In this document: positions 1-9,906 of the stretch, one piece after another
Layout of the letters: every line of letters begins with the position of its first letter
Position numbering within the stretch: position 1 is the first letter of the stretch
NCBI GenBank assembly: GCA_021229015.1
Contig: CM037781.1
Coordinates: 67,786,345 to 67,850,344 of the forward strand
Length of the DNA stretch: 64,000 nucleotides
Direction: 5' to 3'
From: Solen grandis
Taxonomy: Eukaryota > Mollusca > Bivalvia > Adapedonta > Solenidae
Position numbers and translations under genes: made by a program
Notes under the pieces: model-generated
Seen by the model: only the letters and a program-made list of their open reading frames with translations
Told to the model about the DNA's origin: nothing
The model's database searches: none

Positions 1-103
1 CTGATGAACGGATCAGCTCTTATTGGTGAACCATACTTTTTACCATAGCAATTAACAGGATGTATATCCACCCGAGTTTAGTATGTAAGTTTGATTTTGG
101 CTC

Positions 104-109
104 TTTATT
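104..109 (-). terminator. candidate polyadenylation signal of the minus-strand GT7 gene
   Basis: AATAAA on the minus strand about 385 bases beyond the stop codon of the gene at 494-1561. The hexamer is common by chance in AT-rich DNA, so this is only a plausible 3' end. Confidence 0.3.
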
Positions 110-493
110 AATCTCGTGAGTCTATTTTCTAAAATACAAATTTCAAATTGATATATTACCAAATCTTTCAACCTCACCACTGAGTAATTTCCTACAATGC
201 AGTGGCCAATCGGATAGGCTGCTTTGTGACACACCTCTTCGAGCTTTTTCTAGCGGTAAAGAAAAATGCCCTGGATATGCAATGGTCTTGAGTCTGGGTT
301 AACATGGACGTGTTAAGATTTAATGATGAAGTGCCTGGAATGGTATCATATGACTCGTCTAATGCTTAATTAATATCGCGGTGAGGTATCACTATATCTG
401 TCCTTTCTAGACACCTGTCCCTAACTGCCTGAAATACAGTTGATGGGGCATTAAACCCAAGCAAACAAATTGAACGCAATTAGATATGTTTGA

Positions 494-1561
494 TCAGTGT
501 CTAAGCTGGTGTGGGAAATTTCTGACCACTTCACCTTCGATGCAATTAACCAACATCCAGGTATAGAGTTGGCGGAATTCTAAAGCCATTCTTTGGTATG
601 TTATGCTCTTAATACCATCCCTTTGGACTCTGTATTTTGCAGATTCTAGAAGATGATGCGGTTGTGGTTGGGAATTGAAAATGTCGTCTGCTGTGCTTGA
701 TATGTCCCTGTAAGTTCCAACTTCCGGTGCAGGGCGCATGACTGACATATTTGTTGCGCGAATTCTTTTGAACATATCGTCATCAACTCCTTTTAATCCG
801 AAATACAAATTAGAGAATCCATTTACCGCTAAAAATTGTTTTTGCGTCAATGCAAGTACTCCGTTTATAAAACCTTTGTATGGTGGACCATTTGGGTATT
901 TATTGCTGTACGTCATAAGGTGAATTGGCGCGTCACCGCATGAATATAAGTTCCGGTTGTTAGTAGGCAGCAAATGTACCTCATGAATAATGTAACATGA
1001 ATAATTTCCTATGCTCTTTGCTGTGAGAAACCCAGCATTAACAAGAAGACCTTTGTTAAACTGAACCGGAAATAACATTTCTACTACGTATATCCCATAA
1101 TTCTGTTTTTGCTTTTGTAGAAAATCGTGCAGTGCATTCACCAGAACTTCTATTTTTTCTTTTTGATTGTGGTGTGGAATTATTATGGCAACCGAGTCTC
1201 GTGACGTGCAATTTTCCGGTTGGTACACACCCCCGTATCTGACCAATGACAAGGCAGTGTCATTCTTCACGTCCTTGACCTTTACTGAATCAGGCAGACG
1301 AATGTTCCCATTTAGTGATTTTATATCCAAATTACAAGGCTTTATGTCTGTGGTTTTGTCTTGAAACGTATATAACATTTGTAGTATATCTTTTAGGCTA
1401 GCATTTCTAGTGGCTGAATATTTGTCAAAAGTGGATTGTGTCAGAGTTGATGGACAGTTTATAGATTGTCGTTGTGTGTTAATAATGTTACCCAAGTAAG
1501 TAAAACATCCAAACAGTAATGTTACCCACAAGAATAATAAATACAATCTTGAAGATGTCAT
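494..1561 (-). CDS. beta-1,4-galactosyltransferase-like protein (GT7 family), probably catalytically dead
   Basis: A single-exon open frame of 355 residues with the layout of a Golgi type II glycosyltransferase: short cytosolic tail, signal-anchor at about residues 5-25, a stem, then the GT7 domain from about residue 120 (VAIIIP at 124-129, YGIYVVE at 155-161, FNKGLL at 168-173). The fold core is clearly related to the intact paralogue at 3527-4732. The active site is not. The metal-binding DVD is EVH (194-196). The GWGGEDDD loop reads GLKGVDDD (255-262), losing the conserved Trp and Glu. The downstream metal-ligand His is Ser (289). The residue equivalent to Tyr289 of mammalian B4GALT1 is Phe (231). 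Some acceptor-side positions and cysteines remain. There is no frameshift or premature stop, so the protein may be kept as a non-catalytic paralogue, or the decay may be recent. The start is the first ATG before the signal-anchor. Confidence 0.85.
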   Translation of the reverse strand: MTSSRLYLLFLWVTLLFGCFTYLGNIINTQRQSINCPSTLTQSTFDKYSATRNASLKDILQMLYTFQDKTTDIKPCNLDIKSLNGNIRLPDSVKVKDVKNDTALSLVRYGGVYQPENCTSRDSVAIIIPHHNQKEKIEVLVNALHDFLQKQKQNYGIYVVEMLFPVQFNKGLLVNAGFLTAKSIGNYSCYIIHEVHLLPTNNRNLYSCGDAPIHLMTYSNKYPNGPPYKGFINGVLALTQKQFLAVNGFSNLYFGLKGVDDDMFKRIRATNMSVMRPAPEVGTYRDISSTADDIFNSQPQPHHLLESAKYRVQRDGIKSITYQRMALEFRQLYTWMLVNCIEGEVVRNFPHQLRH

Positions 1562-1703
1562 ATCAAATGTCCTTGGCAGGATTCATTAATTTCCAGAGAA
1601 TGTGTTTATAGTTGGCTTCACTGTATTGCTATGATGCACAATTTTGACTGACTGTATCCGTGGTTTTGTTCACGGACTCGAACTCAGCCGTTCTAAAAAT
1701 CGA

Positions 1704-1712
1704 TTATATATA
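1704..1712 (-). promoter_or_regulatory. possible TATA box of the minus-strand GT7 gene
   Basis: TATATAAT on the minus strand about 145 bases upstream of the start codon at 1561. The spacing would give a 5' UTR of roughly 110 bases. No transcript evidence is available, and TA-rich strings are frequent here. Confidence 0.3.
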
Positions 1713-2383
1713 GTTCATGTAGTATGGAGGTATGCTAACCTGTTTAATTGCATGATCAGACTACCAAACATTTAAATAGGTTTGATTTCGTCTGTCAACA
1801 GCTTTGGTCTTTTACCTCATCTGCATGCTATCATCACTTGCATGCTTTAATCAAAGCAGAGGCATTTTGAAAAATCGCAGAATTCTTGGTTTATAACTTC
1901 GTACTATGCCATTTGCGGCAGCAAAACCAGTTATTCTGGACATATTAAAAATCAGGGAAACATCAGTAAAGTCCCTTTTTTCAGTTTTGTTGCCCCTCGG
2001 GTCACTTTCCGTGATATTCAAGCTTACCGAAGTAAACAAAAGTACCTCTTTTCACACTATCCATTTAATATGAAATAAATTCTGGTAGCCTTTTTTTGTG
2101 CGACAACAACATATATTCATAACTTAAATAATCCCTTTTAAAGTTAGTCACACTATAATCCTCCACACTAATACTGCCAAACATTGACATAATGAAAGCC
2201 GTTTATTTCTAATTGAATATTTACATTTTCTCATAGAAGGACACGCCGCATTTAAAATCTCAATCGGAACACCTTGGCAAAGAAGGAAATACACGCCACT
2301 ATAGTCGGATGTCGGTGCCTTCCGAGGTTCCGGTTTGGTTAAGATTCGGTGACGTCACATATCAGCGTGGATTCTTGTCCAAA

Positions 2384-2449
2384 ATGGCAGTGATTTCTAT
2401 CGATGCAAATGGAATATCATTCACAGGAGAAATAAACCACTGCAGTTGG
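2384..2449 (+). other. possible short first coding exon or uORF
   Basis: The ATG sits in a good start context (AAAATGG) and opens 22 codons, reading MAVISIDANGISFTGEINHC and two more residues, that end exactly at a GGGTAAC splice-donor-like site (GT at 2450-2451). If spliced to the acceptor at 3500-3501, the joined frame stops before the GT7 start codon, so it could only be a uORF there; otherwise it belongs to an unseen transcript. No family was recognised. Confidence 0.2.
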
Positions 2450-3489
2450 GTAACACAAATCCACCTAACTTGAAAATGCACCCCTTCATGTTAAGTTTAC
2501 TTCAAATTCATTGTTTCTATAAACTCTAAACCATAATCATGCATATATTTCCCACAAGTTCCATTTGAATTCAGTATGTATGTAAATAACATAGTTTATA
2601 CCCAATGAACATATCAATAAACGATTGTTCGTCATCTAAGCGATCTGAATATTTACCTGAATTATATTGAACACACAAACCGTCATTTGTTCTTGTATCG
2701 AGCGAATCGCGTTTGTATGAAACGATGTATCGATTAACTAATAATGCCTTGAACTAGCGGCTGTTATGTATTCCTCTGCGGCCTAATTTCCTTATTTAAA
2801 TATATACATTATTAATTAATTTTAAAAAGAACCACACAGGAATTATGATGTTTCATTTGAGTTCATATAAGAATTCATCAGACGGATTCTTCAGAAGTGC
2901 CTACTGAAAGAAAAAACCCACTAATAAGACTGGTTGATGATTATCGGTAAGTCAGTTGTTTATCTATTGTGCAATTTTACTCTCTTTCTCTTCTTAAATG
3001 ACGTGTGTTTTACACAAATGTGTATACATACAAATTTCTTATCGGTGGCTATTTCCTCACCTAATGCTCCGTCCGTCTGTATATCTATTTATGTAAAGCT
3101 TATGTATGTAACAAACAGTCGGACGGTCTACGTATAGGGTAAAGTCTAATAAGACTAGAAGACCGAAGCGAGCGTATCGGGACAGAAATGCACTGAAAGA
3201 TCCTATCCGACGTAGGAGTAAACCTTAATTTGTAAAACATCAGATTTTGTCAAAAGATCGATCTTTTTTTTGCACATGCATGGCTAAATAAAAAACAGAA
3301 AGGCGCTCTATTGAAATACATGTATATCGTATATTAATTTGATTTTCAGAGCTTCTGATTGGCCACAAATTTAGGGTGACTTCTAATTATTGTCTTGGCC
3401 TCTTATTCTCTTAGAAGATAAACATAGACTGATTTTCTTTTTTTCAATTTTCGACAAGTTAGTGAAAACATACATCATTTTTACACCTT

Positions 3490-3501
3490 ATCTTTCTACA
3501 G
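3490..3501 (+). other. splice acceptor in front of the plus-strand GT7 coding exon
   Basis: A pyrimidine tract followed by ACAG ends at 3501, 25 bases before the start codon at 3527. It suggests that the 5' UTR is split by an intron while the coding region stays in one exon. Confidence 0.5.
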
Positions 3502-3526
3502 GTCTACAAGGAACTATACTGAGACG

Positions 3527-4732
3527 ATGAGAATATTTCGAACGTATCAGCAATTATTGTGGCTCGCAACCATCGGACTGTTTGGTATGGTGACTTACAT
3601 TAACCAACTGTTCATTAAAGTCCCCATAGTTAACCCGTGTCAATTTAGGACAGACACTGCACGGACCCCATTATATCTACACGCGCAGAACAATGGGAAT
3701 GAACACTTTAAAGATATTGGATGGAAAATTCAGTGGGCGAAAGAAAAGGGGTCTACGTTGAATAAGTGTAAATTAGATTTAAGATCGTTAAAGGGTCGTT
3801 TAAATGTTACAAACTCTATCGCGCTCGATGACGTCATAAATACAACAGCAATCTCTAAAGTTCGAGAGGGCGGGGTTTACAGACCAAACGACTGTGCACC
3901 AGACGGATCAGTGGCTATAATAATACCTTATCGTGATAGACCGGAACAGCTAGAAATTCTAGTCCATCTGCTACACGGTTTTCTACAACGACAAAAGCGG
4001 ACTTATGGGATTTATGTCGTCGAGATGGCACTTCCGGTTCAATTCAACAGAGGTCTTCTGGCAAACGTCGGTTTCTTGACGTCAAGAAGTATCGGCAATT
4101 ATTCTTGTTACATCATACATGACGTTGATCTGTTACCGATAAATGACAGGAATATATATTCGTGCGGGGAACACCCAATACATATGGTTACTTATAGCAC
4201 AAAGTACGAAAACGGTCTTCCATATGTTGGATACGTTGGCGGTGTAATTGCATTGTCAAGATCGCAGTATGTCGCAGTCAACGGGTTCTCAAATTTGTAC
4301 TTTGGCTGGGGCGGTGAGGATGACGACATGTTTGAGAGAATAACTTTCACAAACATGTCAATCTCACGACCACCGCCGGAAGTTGGGACATACATGGCTC
4401 TACGGCACGTGCGAGACAGTACAAACCCACCAAATCCACATCGTCAGAACTTAATCAATCTCGCAAAGTTCAGATTAAAACTAGACGGAATAAACTACAT
4501 ACCATACCAACGCATGGCTCTCGAATTTAGAACCATATATACATGGGTTCTTGTTAATTGTAGCGAAAGTGAACTTATGGAAAGATTCCCCTTTGTTCAT
4601 GCAGAGGCTGAACTGATGTCAAAAAGAAAAACGGTCGGGAAAGTAAAAGTGATAAAAGTGCCACATAGTGGTAAGGAAAACAAATATGTATACGCTGTTG
4701 TACAATCACAGGCAGATAATTCGACATCATAA
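3527..4732 (+). CDS. beta-1,4-galactosyltransferase-like enzyme (GT7 family)
   Basis: A 401-residue type II membrane protein, expected to act in the Golgi lumen and transfer galactose (or a related sugar) from UDP-sugar to GlcNAc-terminated glycans. Signal-anchor at about residues 8-28, then a stem. GT7 domain: VAIIIPYRDR (129-138), LQRQKRTYGIYVVE (153-166), FNRGLL (173-178), metal-binding DVD (199-201), YVGGV (236-240), FGWGGEDDD (259-267), then the His equivalent to the metal ligand of mammalian B4GALT1 (294). Tyr236 matches the Tyr that favours UDP-Gal over UDP-GalNAc in B4GALT1. The second metal ligand, Met in mammals, is Ala291 here, which could change the metal preference. The C-terminal tail beyond about residue 350 is Lys-rich and not conserved with the neighbour. 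The start codon follows a splice acceptor and precedes the anchor directly. Substrate is inferred from the family. Confidence 0.92.
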   Translation: MRIFRTYQQLLWLATIGLFGMVTYINQLFIKVPIVNPCQFRTDTARTPLYLHAQNNGNEHFKDIGWKIQWAKEKGSTLNKCKLDLRSLKGRLNVTNSIALDDVINTTAISKVREGGVYRPNDCAPDGSVAIIIPYRDRPEQLEILVHLLHGFLQRQKRTYGIYVVEMALPVQFNRGLLANVGFLTSRSIGNYSCYIIHDVDLLPINDRNIYSCGEHPIHMVTYSTKYENGLPYVGYVGGVIALSRSQYVAVNGFSNLYFGWGGEDDDMFERITFTNMSISRPPPEVGTYMALRHVRDSTNPPNPHRQNLINLAKFRLKLDGINYIPYQRMALEFRTIYTWVLVNCSESELMERFPFVHAEAELMSKRKTVGKVKVIKVPHSGKENKYVYAVVQSQADNSTS

Positions 4733-5009
4733 ATGTCATCTGTTAGACTTTTAAAAGCACACATGCACGCGTAATATGTGTAACCAGACATTTGACAGCA
4801 TATGTTTAGTTAGGATAAACTATTTTATCATCAATTGTGATAAAATACATTTTACATACATACTTATGTTGATGGCACACAAAAATAATAGCGTCGACCA
4901 AATCAATTGTATATGTCATGTATCCTGTATATTTATAATACACTGTACATATTACAATGGATGATTTACTTATGGTATAAGGCCCCGTGTCCCTTGTGGC
5001 GAAGTCACG

Positions 5010-5015
5010 AATAAA
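5010..5015 (+). terminator. candidate polyadenylation signal of the plus-strand GT7 gene
   Basis: AATAAA about 280 bases after the stop codon at 4732, in a plausible position for the 3' end of the message. Confidence 0.35.
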
Positions 5016-5933
5016 AGTGTATCGTTTTATGATCACGAATGAAAATATACATCGATCTTACACCAATACGATATTCGTATCTATATATATTCATTTTGCC
5101 GGCCTGGGATAAAGCCGTTGTGCGTCGCTGCGACATTGGTTCAGTTATTAAGCCACGAGCGACTGACAGTCCCCTATTTGGTGCTTTTCACTGGCCAAAA
5201 ATCCAATCATGTTAATGTACAAATGTTAAAATGTGTACTTTTAAAATTGGACAATGCAAATTGAATTCGACAATTGTCATTTACCAATTCAGACATGCTT
5301 AAGTACACCTGTTGATGTGAATATTACAAAATTAATGCTTGTGTAAAGAGTAACATTTGAACACGGATCATGCTAATTGAATCTTACAATCGCAAGTTAC
5401 TATTTTGGTACGTAAATGGATTGTTATCTTCTTATCTTACACGTTCTCGCATACTTTCTCTAATTCTTTAGTCTAGCATTTTCACGATTAACTCTTAACA
5501 CGTTAAGAAAATACATGGATATTTTAAGAAAAAATATGCGGATTTAATGGGGATTAAAGTAATGGGGAACGTAGAACGGTCATAAATATGATGTACGAAA
5601 CATTATCTGTGAAGCATTTCATCCTAGGAAAGACAAAAACTCAGTATTCGGAGTAAACATCATCATAATAAAGCGCAACGTCTTCGTTGTTTTGATACAA
5701 TATCTTTATATTTGTCAAAAGAACTGTAATTCAGTCGGAATACTTTATCAAAATTTCGTGTATACGAAGTAGTTATGTTTCAGCTAGTTGTCATCTCAAC
5801 AAACAATGGTGTGTAACTTATTTCCGTGAGTATAGGAATATCTACCAATGAAAATCGTTAAAATATTCATTCGTCACTGTCTTACGTCATCATCCTCAAG
5901 TGGGTCAAAAGAGACGTTAGACATCTACACCGA

Positions 5934-5934
<1 letters not shown>
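5016..5934. other. intergenic, no feature seen
   Basis: AT-rich sequence with only short frames lacking recognisable motifs. No RNA gene, clear repeat or splice-compatible exon was found. Confidence 0.4.

Positions 5935-5985
<51 letters not shown>
5935..5985. repeat. (TA)n microsatellite
   Basis: About 50 bases of alternating TA with one TT interruption, running directly into a G11 tract and the SINE that follows. Confidence 0.9.
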
Positions 5986-5993
5986 GGGGGGGG

Positions 5994-6188
5994 GGGCGCC
6001 GTGGCCGAGCAGTTACAGTCGTTGACTACAAATCTCTTAGCCCTCACCTCTGTGGGTTGGAATCCCGGTAGGGACTTCGGATTTTTCATGTGTGGAAGCC
6101 TTCCAGCTGGCTTGCGGTAGGTAGGTGGTTCTACCCGGGTACCTCTATGTACTCGGGGTCTTCCTCCACCTGTAATTAGCTGGACGTA
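5994..6188 (+). mobile_element. tRNA-derived SINE, family 1
   Basis: The head is tRNA-like: A-box-like TGGCCGAGCAG at about 6001-6011 and B-box-like GGTTGGAATCC near 6055-6065, the pol III internal promoter. The body carries the segment shared with four other copies in this window (CTTCCAGCTGGCTTGCGGTA, then CTCCACCTGTAATTAGCTGG). This copy breaks off after the AGCTGGACG segment and runs into TA repeats, so it lacks the usual tail. The body resembles published bivalve tRNA-SINEs with a conserved central domain; the exact family name was not verified. Confidence 0.8.
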
Positions 6189-6655
6189 TATATATATCTG
6201 TATATTTTGTGATTGAAACAAAACAAAAACAACAAAAAAACAACAACAAAAAAACAACAACCAAAAACAACAAACAATCAAGGTAATCAGCAGTGGAGAT
6301 CCATGAGATGGTGACAACACATATTCCTGCACTTGATCAGCTAAAGCCCTGTGGTGTCCTGTCACTCCTGAGACGGACGCCGCTTTAGTTGTCAGATGAA
6401 CTCGTACCCTAGATGTTGCTGATGCACGAGCGGCCTCTCTGCACACAACTTTTTTGAAAACCGAAAGTAGGGGGTTATCAAGAATTCTATACAAATATCG
6501 GCAAATTTGTCTATATTTTCATGAAGGATATACATAAAAGCATACGTGCGATGTTCGTTTTATGAACGTAAGTTAACACATACTAGTAACTCGCTTATAC
6601 TCTAATGTTTCGTGCAATTCTTAATTTTGATCAACCTGTTTGAATACTTTTAGCC
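6189..6655. other. A/C-rich low-complexity tract and unassigned sequence
   Basis: An interrupted (CAA)n/(A)n tract at about 6215-6280, then about 370 bases with no recognised gene. An open frame on the minus strand through this stretch is Phe/Leu/Cys-rich because of the low-complexity tract and is not supported as a gene. Confidence 0.4.
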
Positions 6656-6659
6656 TTCG

Positions 6660-6775
6660 TCAATCGCGAACTTTCTTTACAGCAGAGAGTAACCGGCGAA
6701 AACGCAGAGAGACTGTCGTTCCAGCGATTTCTGCAAAGAGGCTACCGATATGGTTAGTTCCGTGGTTCTTGCTAA
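6660..6775 (+). repeat. diverged copy of the foldback-arm repeat
   Basis: Shares the order AACGCAGAGAG, AGCGATTTCTGCA and CCGATATGGTTA with the right arm of the foldback at 42538-42740. This shows that the arm sequence is a dispersed repeat in this genome. Confidence 0.5.
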
Positions 6776-6999
6776 ATTTCTAAGGCGGTTTTACAGCAAA
6801 CGTTTGCAACTTAAGACGAAGATAAATAATGATCGAGCAACTGGCAAGAAACTGTGTGGTAGTATCAATTAAACACTTGTACAATTGTATCCAAGTGATA
6901 ATAAACATGTTTAGCTGTAGACTTTATCAGGTTTTATTGAAAATACTGAAAAGTGGGTCTGAAAACCACGAACTATATTGCCACAAGTCAGTCACATTA

Positions 7000-7205
7000 A
7001 AGGCGTATTTCACAATGGCGCCATTTTACTATATAGCCAAATAAGAAAACTTGGCAAGATTATAGAGAATCACACTAGAAACAAATTTATGGGATAAAAA
7101 AATGGGAGTCTCCGAGCTACTTTTTGAGTTATCTGTCCCCTGAATATGAGGTTTTTGCTCTTTTCTGTCATTTCCAAGGGCAGCTAACTCAAAATTAAGC
7201 ATATC
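7000..7205 (+). repeat. dispersed repeat, related to 15440-15600
   Basis: The two stretches share an ordered set of words (TGAGTTATCTG or CAAGTTATCTG, GAGGTTTTTG or GATGTTTTTG, GTCATTTCCAAGG or GTCATTTCAAGG). No coding content is visible. Boundaries are approximate. Confidence 0.4.
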
Positions 7206-7373
7206 GATACCTTATTTTATTTCACATTATTGTTTGTTGTTTCAGTCTTAGTCATTATGAAAATTTAAAAGTAATTCTATCCAATTGATTTCTCACAATG
7301 ATTCAGCAAATTGCCATACTGCGTTTTTCTTGAGAATATTTTTTTATTTTTTTATACATTAGCGTTTGCGGCT

Positions 7374-7473
7374 NNNNNNNNNNNNNNNNNNNNNNNNNNN
7401 NNNNNNNNNNNNNNNNNNNNNNNNNNNNNNNNNNNNNNNNNNNNNNNNNNNNNNNNNNNNNNNNNNNNNNNNN
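7374..7473. other. assembly gap (100 N)
   Basis: Exactly 100 unknown bases, the conventional length for a gap of unknown size. Confidence 0.98.
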
Positions 7474-7779
7474 CGTGCCAGAAGATAAACCCAGGTGTCA
7501 GATCTTTAGTACATTCCATATCATAGCGTTCGTCACCGGCATGCGACGCTACCTGAAGCAGCATATCGACGGTAAAAATATGTATCATTGTTTGACATGG
7601 TAGAATGATTATGTTCATCAGAAGCATCTAAGTATATCATGATATATTTTCATTACTTTTTTAACTTGCAAACAGTATATACGTACACCTAATAGGTGGT
7701 TTTCATGGCATAACGATTTCCACAATATGCATCGGTAATGAAAACGCAGACATGCACGCTCACAAACTAAAATTTCCAT

Positions 7780-7862
7780 CGGATTTTTAATCCGAATAAT
7801 CGTTATTTCGAAGTTTTCGGCTTGGTCCCATGGACTTCGATTTTACGAGGTTCTACTGTATT
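7780..7862. repeat. dispersed repeat fragment ending in GAGGTTCTACTGTA
   Basis: The end resembles the terminal repeat of pogo/Tigger-type elements (complement TACAGTAGAACCTC). Only one end is visible, so this is a fragment or chance similarity. Confidence 0.3.
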
Positions 7863-7949
7863 TGTTTATTGGAGGTGATAGAATAATTTTTACTATAACT
7901 AGAACATATCATCACTGATATGTACCATACTATTAAAATCCATAAAACT

Positions 7950-8003
7950 GTGTCTTAGCAACTGAGAAAAGTCGAGCGCGCTGTCTTATGGACAGCTCTT
8001 GTT
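7950..8003 (+). mobile_element. 3' end of a hairpin-terminated dispersed element
   Basis: Ends in the stem-loop GCTGTC-TTATG-GACAGC followed by TCTTGTT at 8003. This is the same ending style as the elements closing at 9867, 10940 and 14104. The 5' boundary is not identified. Confidence 0.5.
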
Positions 8004-8760
8004 AGTCATTAGGGAGACCAGTGTTATGTATCAGCAATTTTGTAGTCATTAGAGAGACCAGTGTTATATATCAGCAATTTTGTAGTCATTAGGGAGACCA
8101 GTGTTATATATCAGCAATTTTGTAGTCATTAGGGAGACCAGTGTTATGTATCAGCAATTTTGTAGTCATTAGGGAGACCAGTGTTATATATCAGCAATTT
8201 TGTAGTCATTTCATTAGGGAGACCAGTGTTATGTATCAGCAATTTTGTAGTCATTAGGGAGACCAGTGTTATATATCAGCAATTTTGTAGTCATTAGGGA
8301 GACCAGTGTTATATATCAGCAATTTTGTAGTCATTAGGGAGACCAGTGTTATATATCAGCAATTTTGTAGTCATTAGGGAGACCAGTGTTATATATCAGC
8401 AATTTTGTAGTCATTAGGGAGACCAGTGTTATATATCAGCAATTTTTAGTCATTAGGGAGACCAGTGTTATGTATCAGCAATTTTGTAGTCATTAGGGAG
8501 ACCAGTGTTATATATCAGCAATTTTGTAGTCATTAGGGAGACCAGTGTTATATATCAGCAATTTTTAGTCATTAGGGAGACCAGTGTTATGTATCAGCAA
8601 TTTTGTAGTCATTAGGGAGACCAGTTATATATCAGCAATTTTTAGTCATTAGGGAGACCAGTGTTATATATCAGCAATTTTGTAGTCATTAGGGAGACCA
8701 GTGTAAAATATCAGCAGTTTTGTAGTCATTAAGGAGACCAGTGTTATATTTCACCTTTTT
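8004..8760 (+). repeat. 40-bp minisatellite, about 19 units
   Basis: The unit is about 40 bases, containing GTCATTAGGGAGACCAGTG followed by TTATATATCAGCAATTTTGTA. I count 19 GAGACCAG cores, most nearly identical, with small indels (a 5-base insertion near 8210; loss of GT in several units). The last units degrade into T-rich sequence. Diverged single units continue at 8786-8826 and, after an insertion, at 9868-9906. Confidence 0.93.
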
Positions 8761-8826
8761 TTTTTAACCTTTATTTTAGCAATTTTTAGTCATATTGGAG
8801 ATCAGTGTTATATTTCAGCAATTTTT

Positions 8827-9867
8827 ATACGCTGCCGGAGGCGGTCGTATATTGTCGTCATCTTCTCCGTCTGTCCGTCCGTATGTCTATATCTTGTGAA
8901 CGCAACTCCTCCTTTGTTTCTGAAAGAATTTTTTCAAAACTTAGTCAATGTCAAAACTTGGTCAAAGTCATTACTTTAATGGGTAGATGTGCATGAAGTG
9001 GCGATTTTCTGGTTCATTGATTTTTACAAGATTTGTGTCCCTTGAAACGTAGTCTCTGTAGCTGATTGATATTGAAGCTTTGTGAACGCAACTCCTCCTA
9101 CATTTCTGAATGAATCTTTTCAAAACTTGGTCAATGTCATTACTATAATGGGTAGATGTGCATGAAGTGGCGATTTTCCGGTTCATTGATTTTTACAAAA
9201 TTTGTGTCCCTTGAAACTTAGTCTCTGTAGCTGATTGATATTCAGCCTTGTGAACGCAACTCGTCCTACATTTCTAAATGAATCTTTTCAAAACTTGATT
9301 TGTGGCATTACTATAATGGGTAGATGTGCATGAAGTGGCGATTTTTGGGTTCATTAATTTTTGCAAGATTTTTGTCCCTTGAAACTTAGTCTGTTTAGCT
9401 GATTGATATTTCAGCCTTGTGAATGCAATTCCTTGTATGTTTCTGATCTAATCCTTTCAAAACTTTAGCAGTGTCATTATTATACTGGGTAGATATGCAC
9501 AAAGCAGAGATTTTGATGTTCATCAATATTTGCAATAGTTATGCCTTTCTAAACATGGTCTCTTGAAAACACAACTCAAGTTTCTAAACCGGTAAAAGTG
9601 CATAAAGCAGGGATTTTCTGGTACAGTGATTTTTGCAAGAGTTATGCAGAGAAAGAAAAAAAGGATTCATATTGGTACTGCTATTTGACCTTCTTTCATA
9701 TTGGGAGCATTTTTAGGGTTCTATCTCTGTTCAGCTAAATTAATTGGTCTTACAGACTTCATTATGAGCTTATGCTTACAGAAATGTTAAAAGCAATAAT
9801 TAAAAGGCCCCTCTTGGTCTTTATATTGTGTGGCGGCGTATATTATGGCATCACTGGCACTCTTGTT
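8827..9867 (+). mobile_element. Helentron-like non-autonomous element with internal ~170-bp repeats
   Basis: Inserted inside a unit of the 40-bp minisatellite: the sequence left of it ends CAGCAATTTTT and the array resumes with AAGTCATTAGGGAG, which fixes the ends. The 5' end is a hairpin (ATACG...CGTAT). The interior has about four diverged repeats of roughly 170 bases, each with GTGAACGCAACTCCTCCTA, GGGTAGATGTGCATGAAG and GTCCCTTGAAACTTAGTCTC. The 3' end repeats a GGCGGCGTATAT motif close to its 5' hairpin and finishes CACTCTTGTT. No transposase frame is present. Confidence 0.65.
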
Positions 9868-9906
9868 AAGTCATTAGGGAGACCAGTGTTATATTTCACC
9901 TTTTTT
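9868..9906 (+). repeat. isolated unit of the 40-bp minisatellite
   Basis: One unit (AAGTCATTAGGGAGACCAGT onward) stranded between two inserted elements. It carries the TTCACCTTTTTT ending typical of the 3' margin of the array. Confidence 0.8.

Larger units (their letters stand above)
1562..3526. other. shared upstream region between two head-to-head GT7 genes
   Basis: About 2 kb without a convincing gene lies between two divergently oriented GT7 paralogues, so it should contain both promoters. Most is AT-rich. A less AT-rich stretch at about 2270-2450 holds one full CRE palindrome TGACGTCA (2350-2357) and an ATG in good context. The short frames elsewhere in the interval show no recognisable domain. 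Confidence 0.5.

Noticed and set aside
5961..6494. 177-codon minus-strand frame
   Set aside because: It runs across a SINE, a (CAA)n tract and a (TA)n tract. Composition explains the openness, and there is no domain.
6829..7044. 71-codon plus-strand frame (MIEQLARNCVVV...)
   Set aside because: No domain, no splice context and AT-rich composition; it runs into a dispersed repeat.
8004..8760. CRISPR-like array
   Set aside because: The 40-bp units are directly tandem with no unique spacers, in an animal genome.
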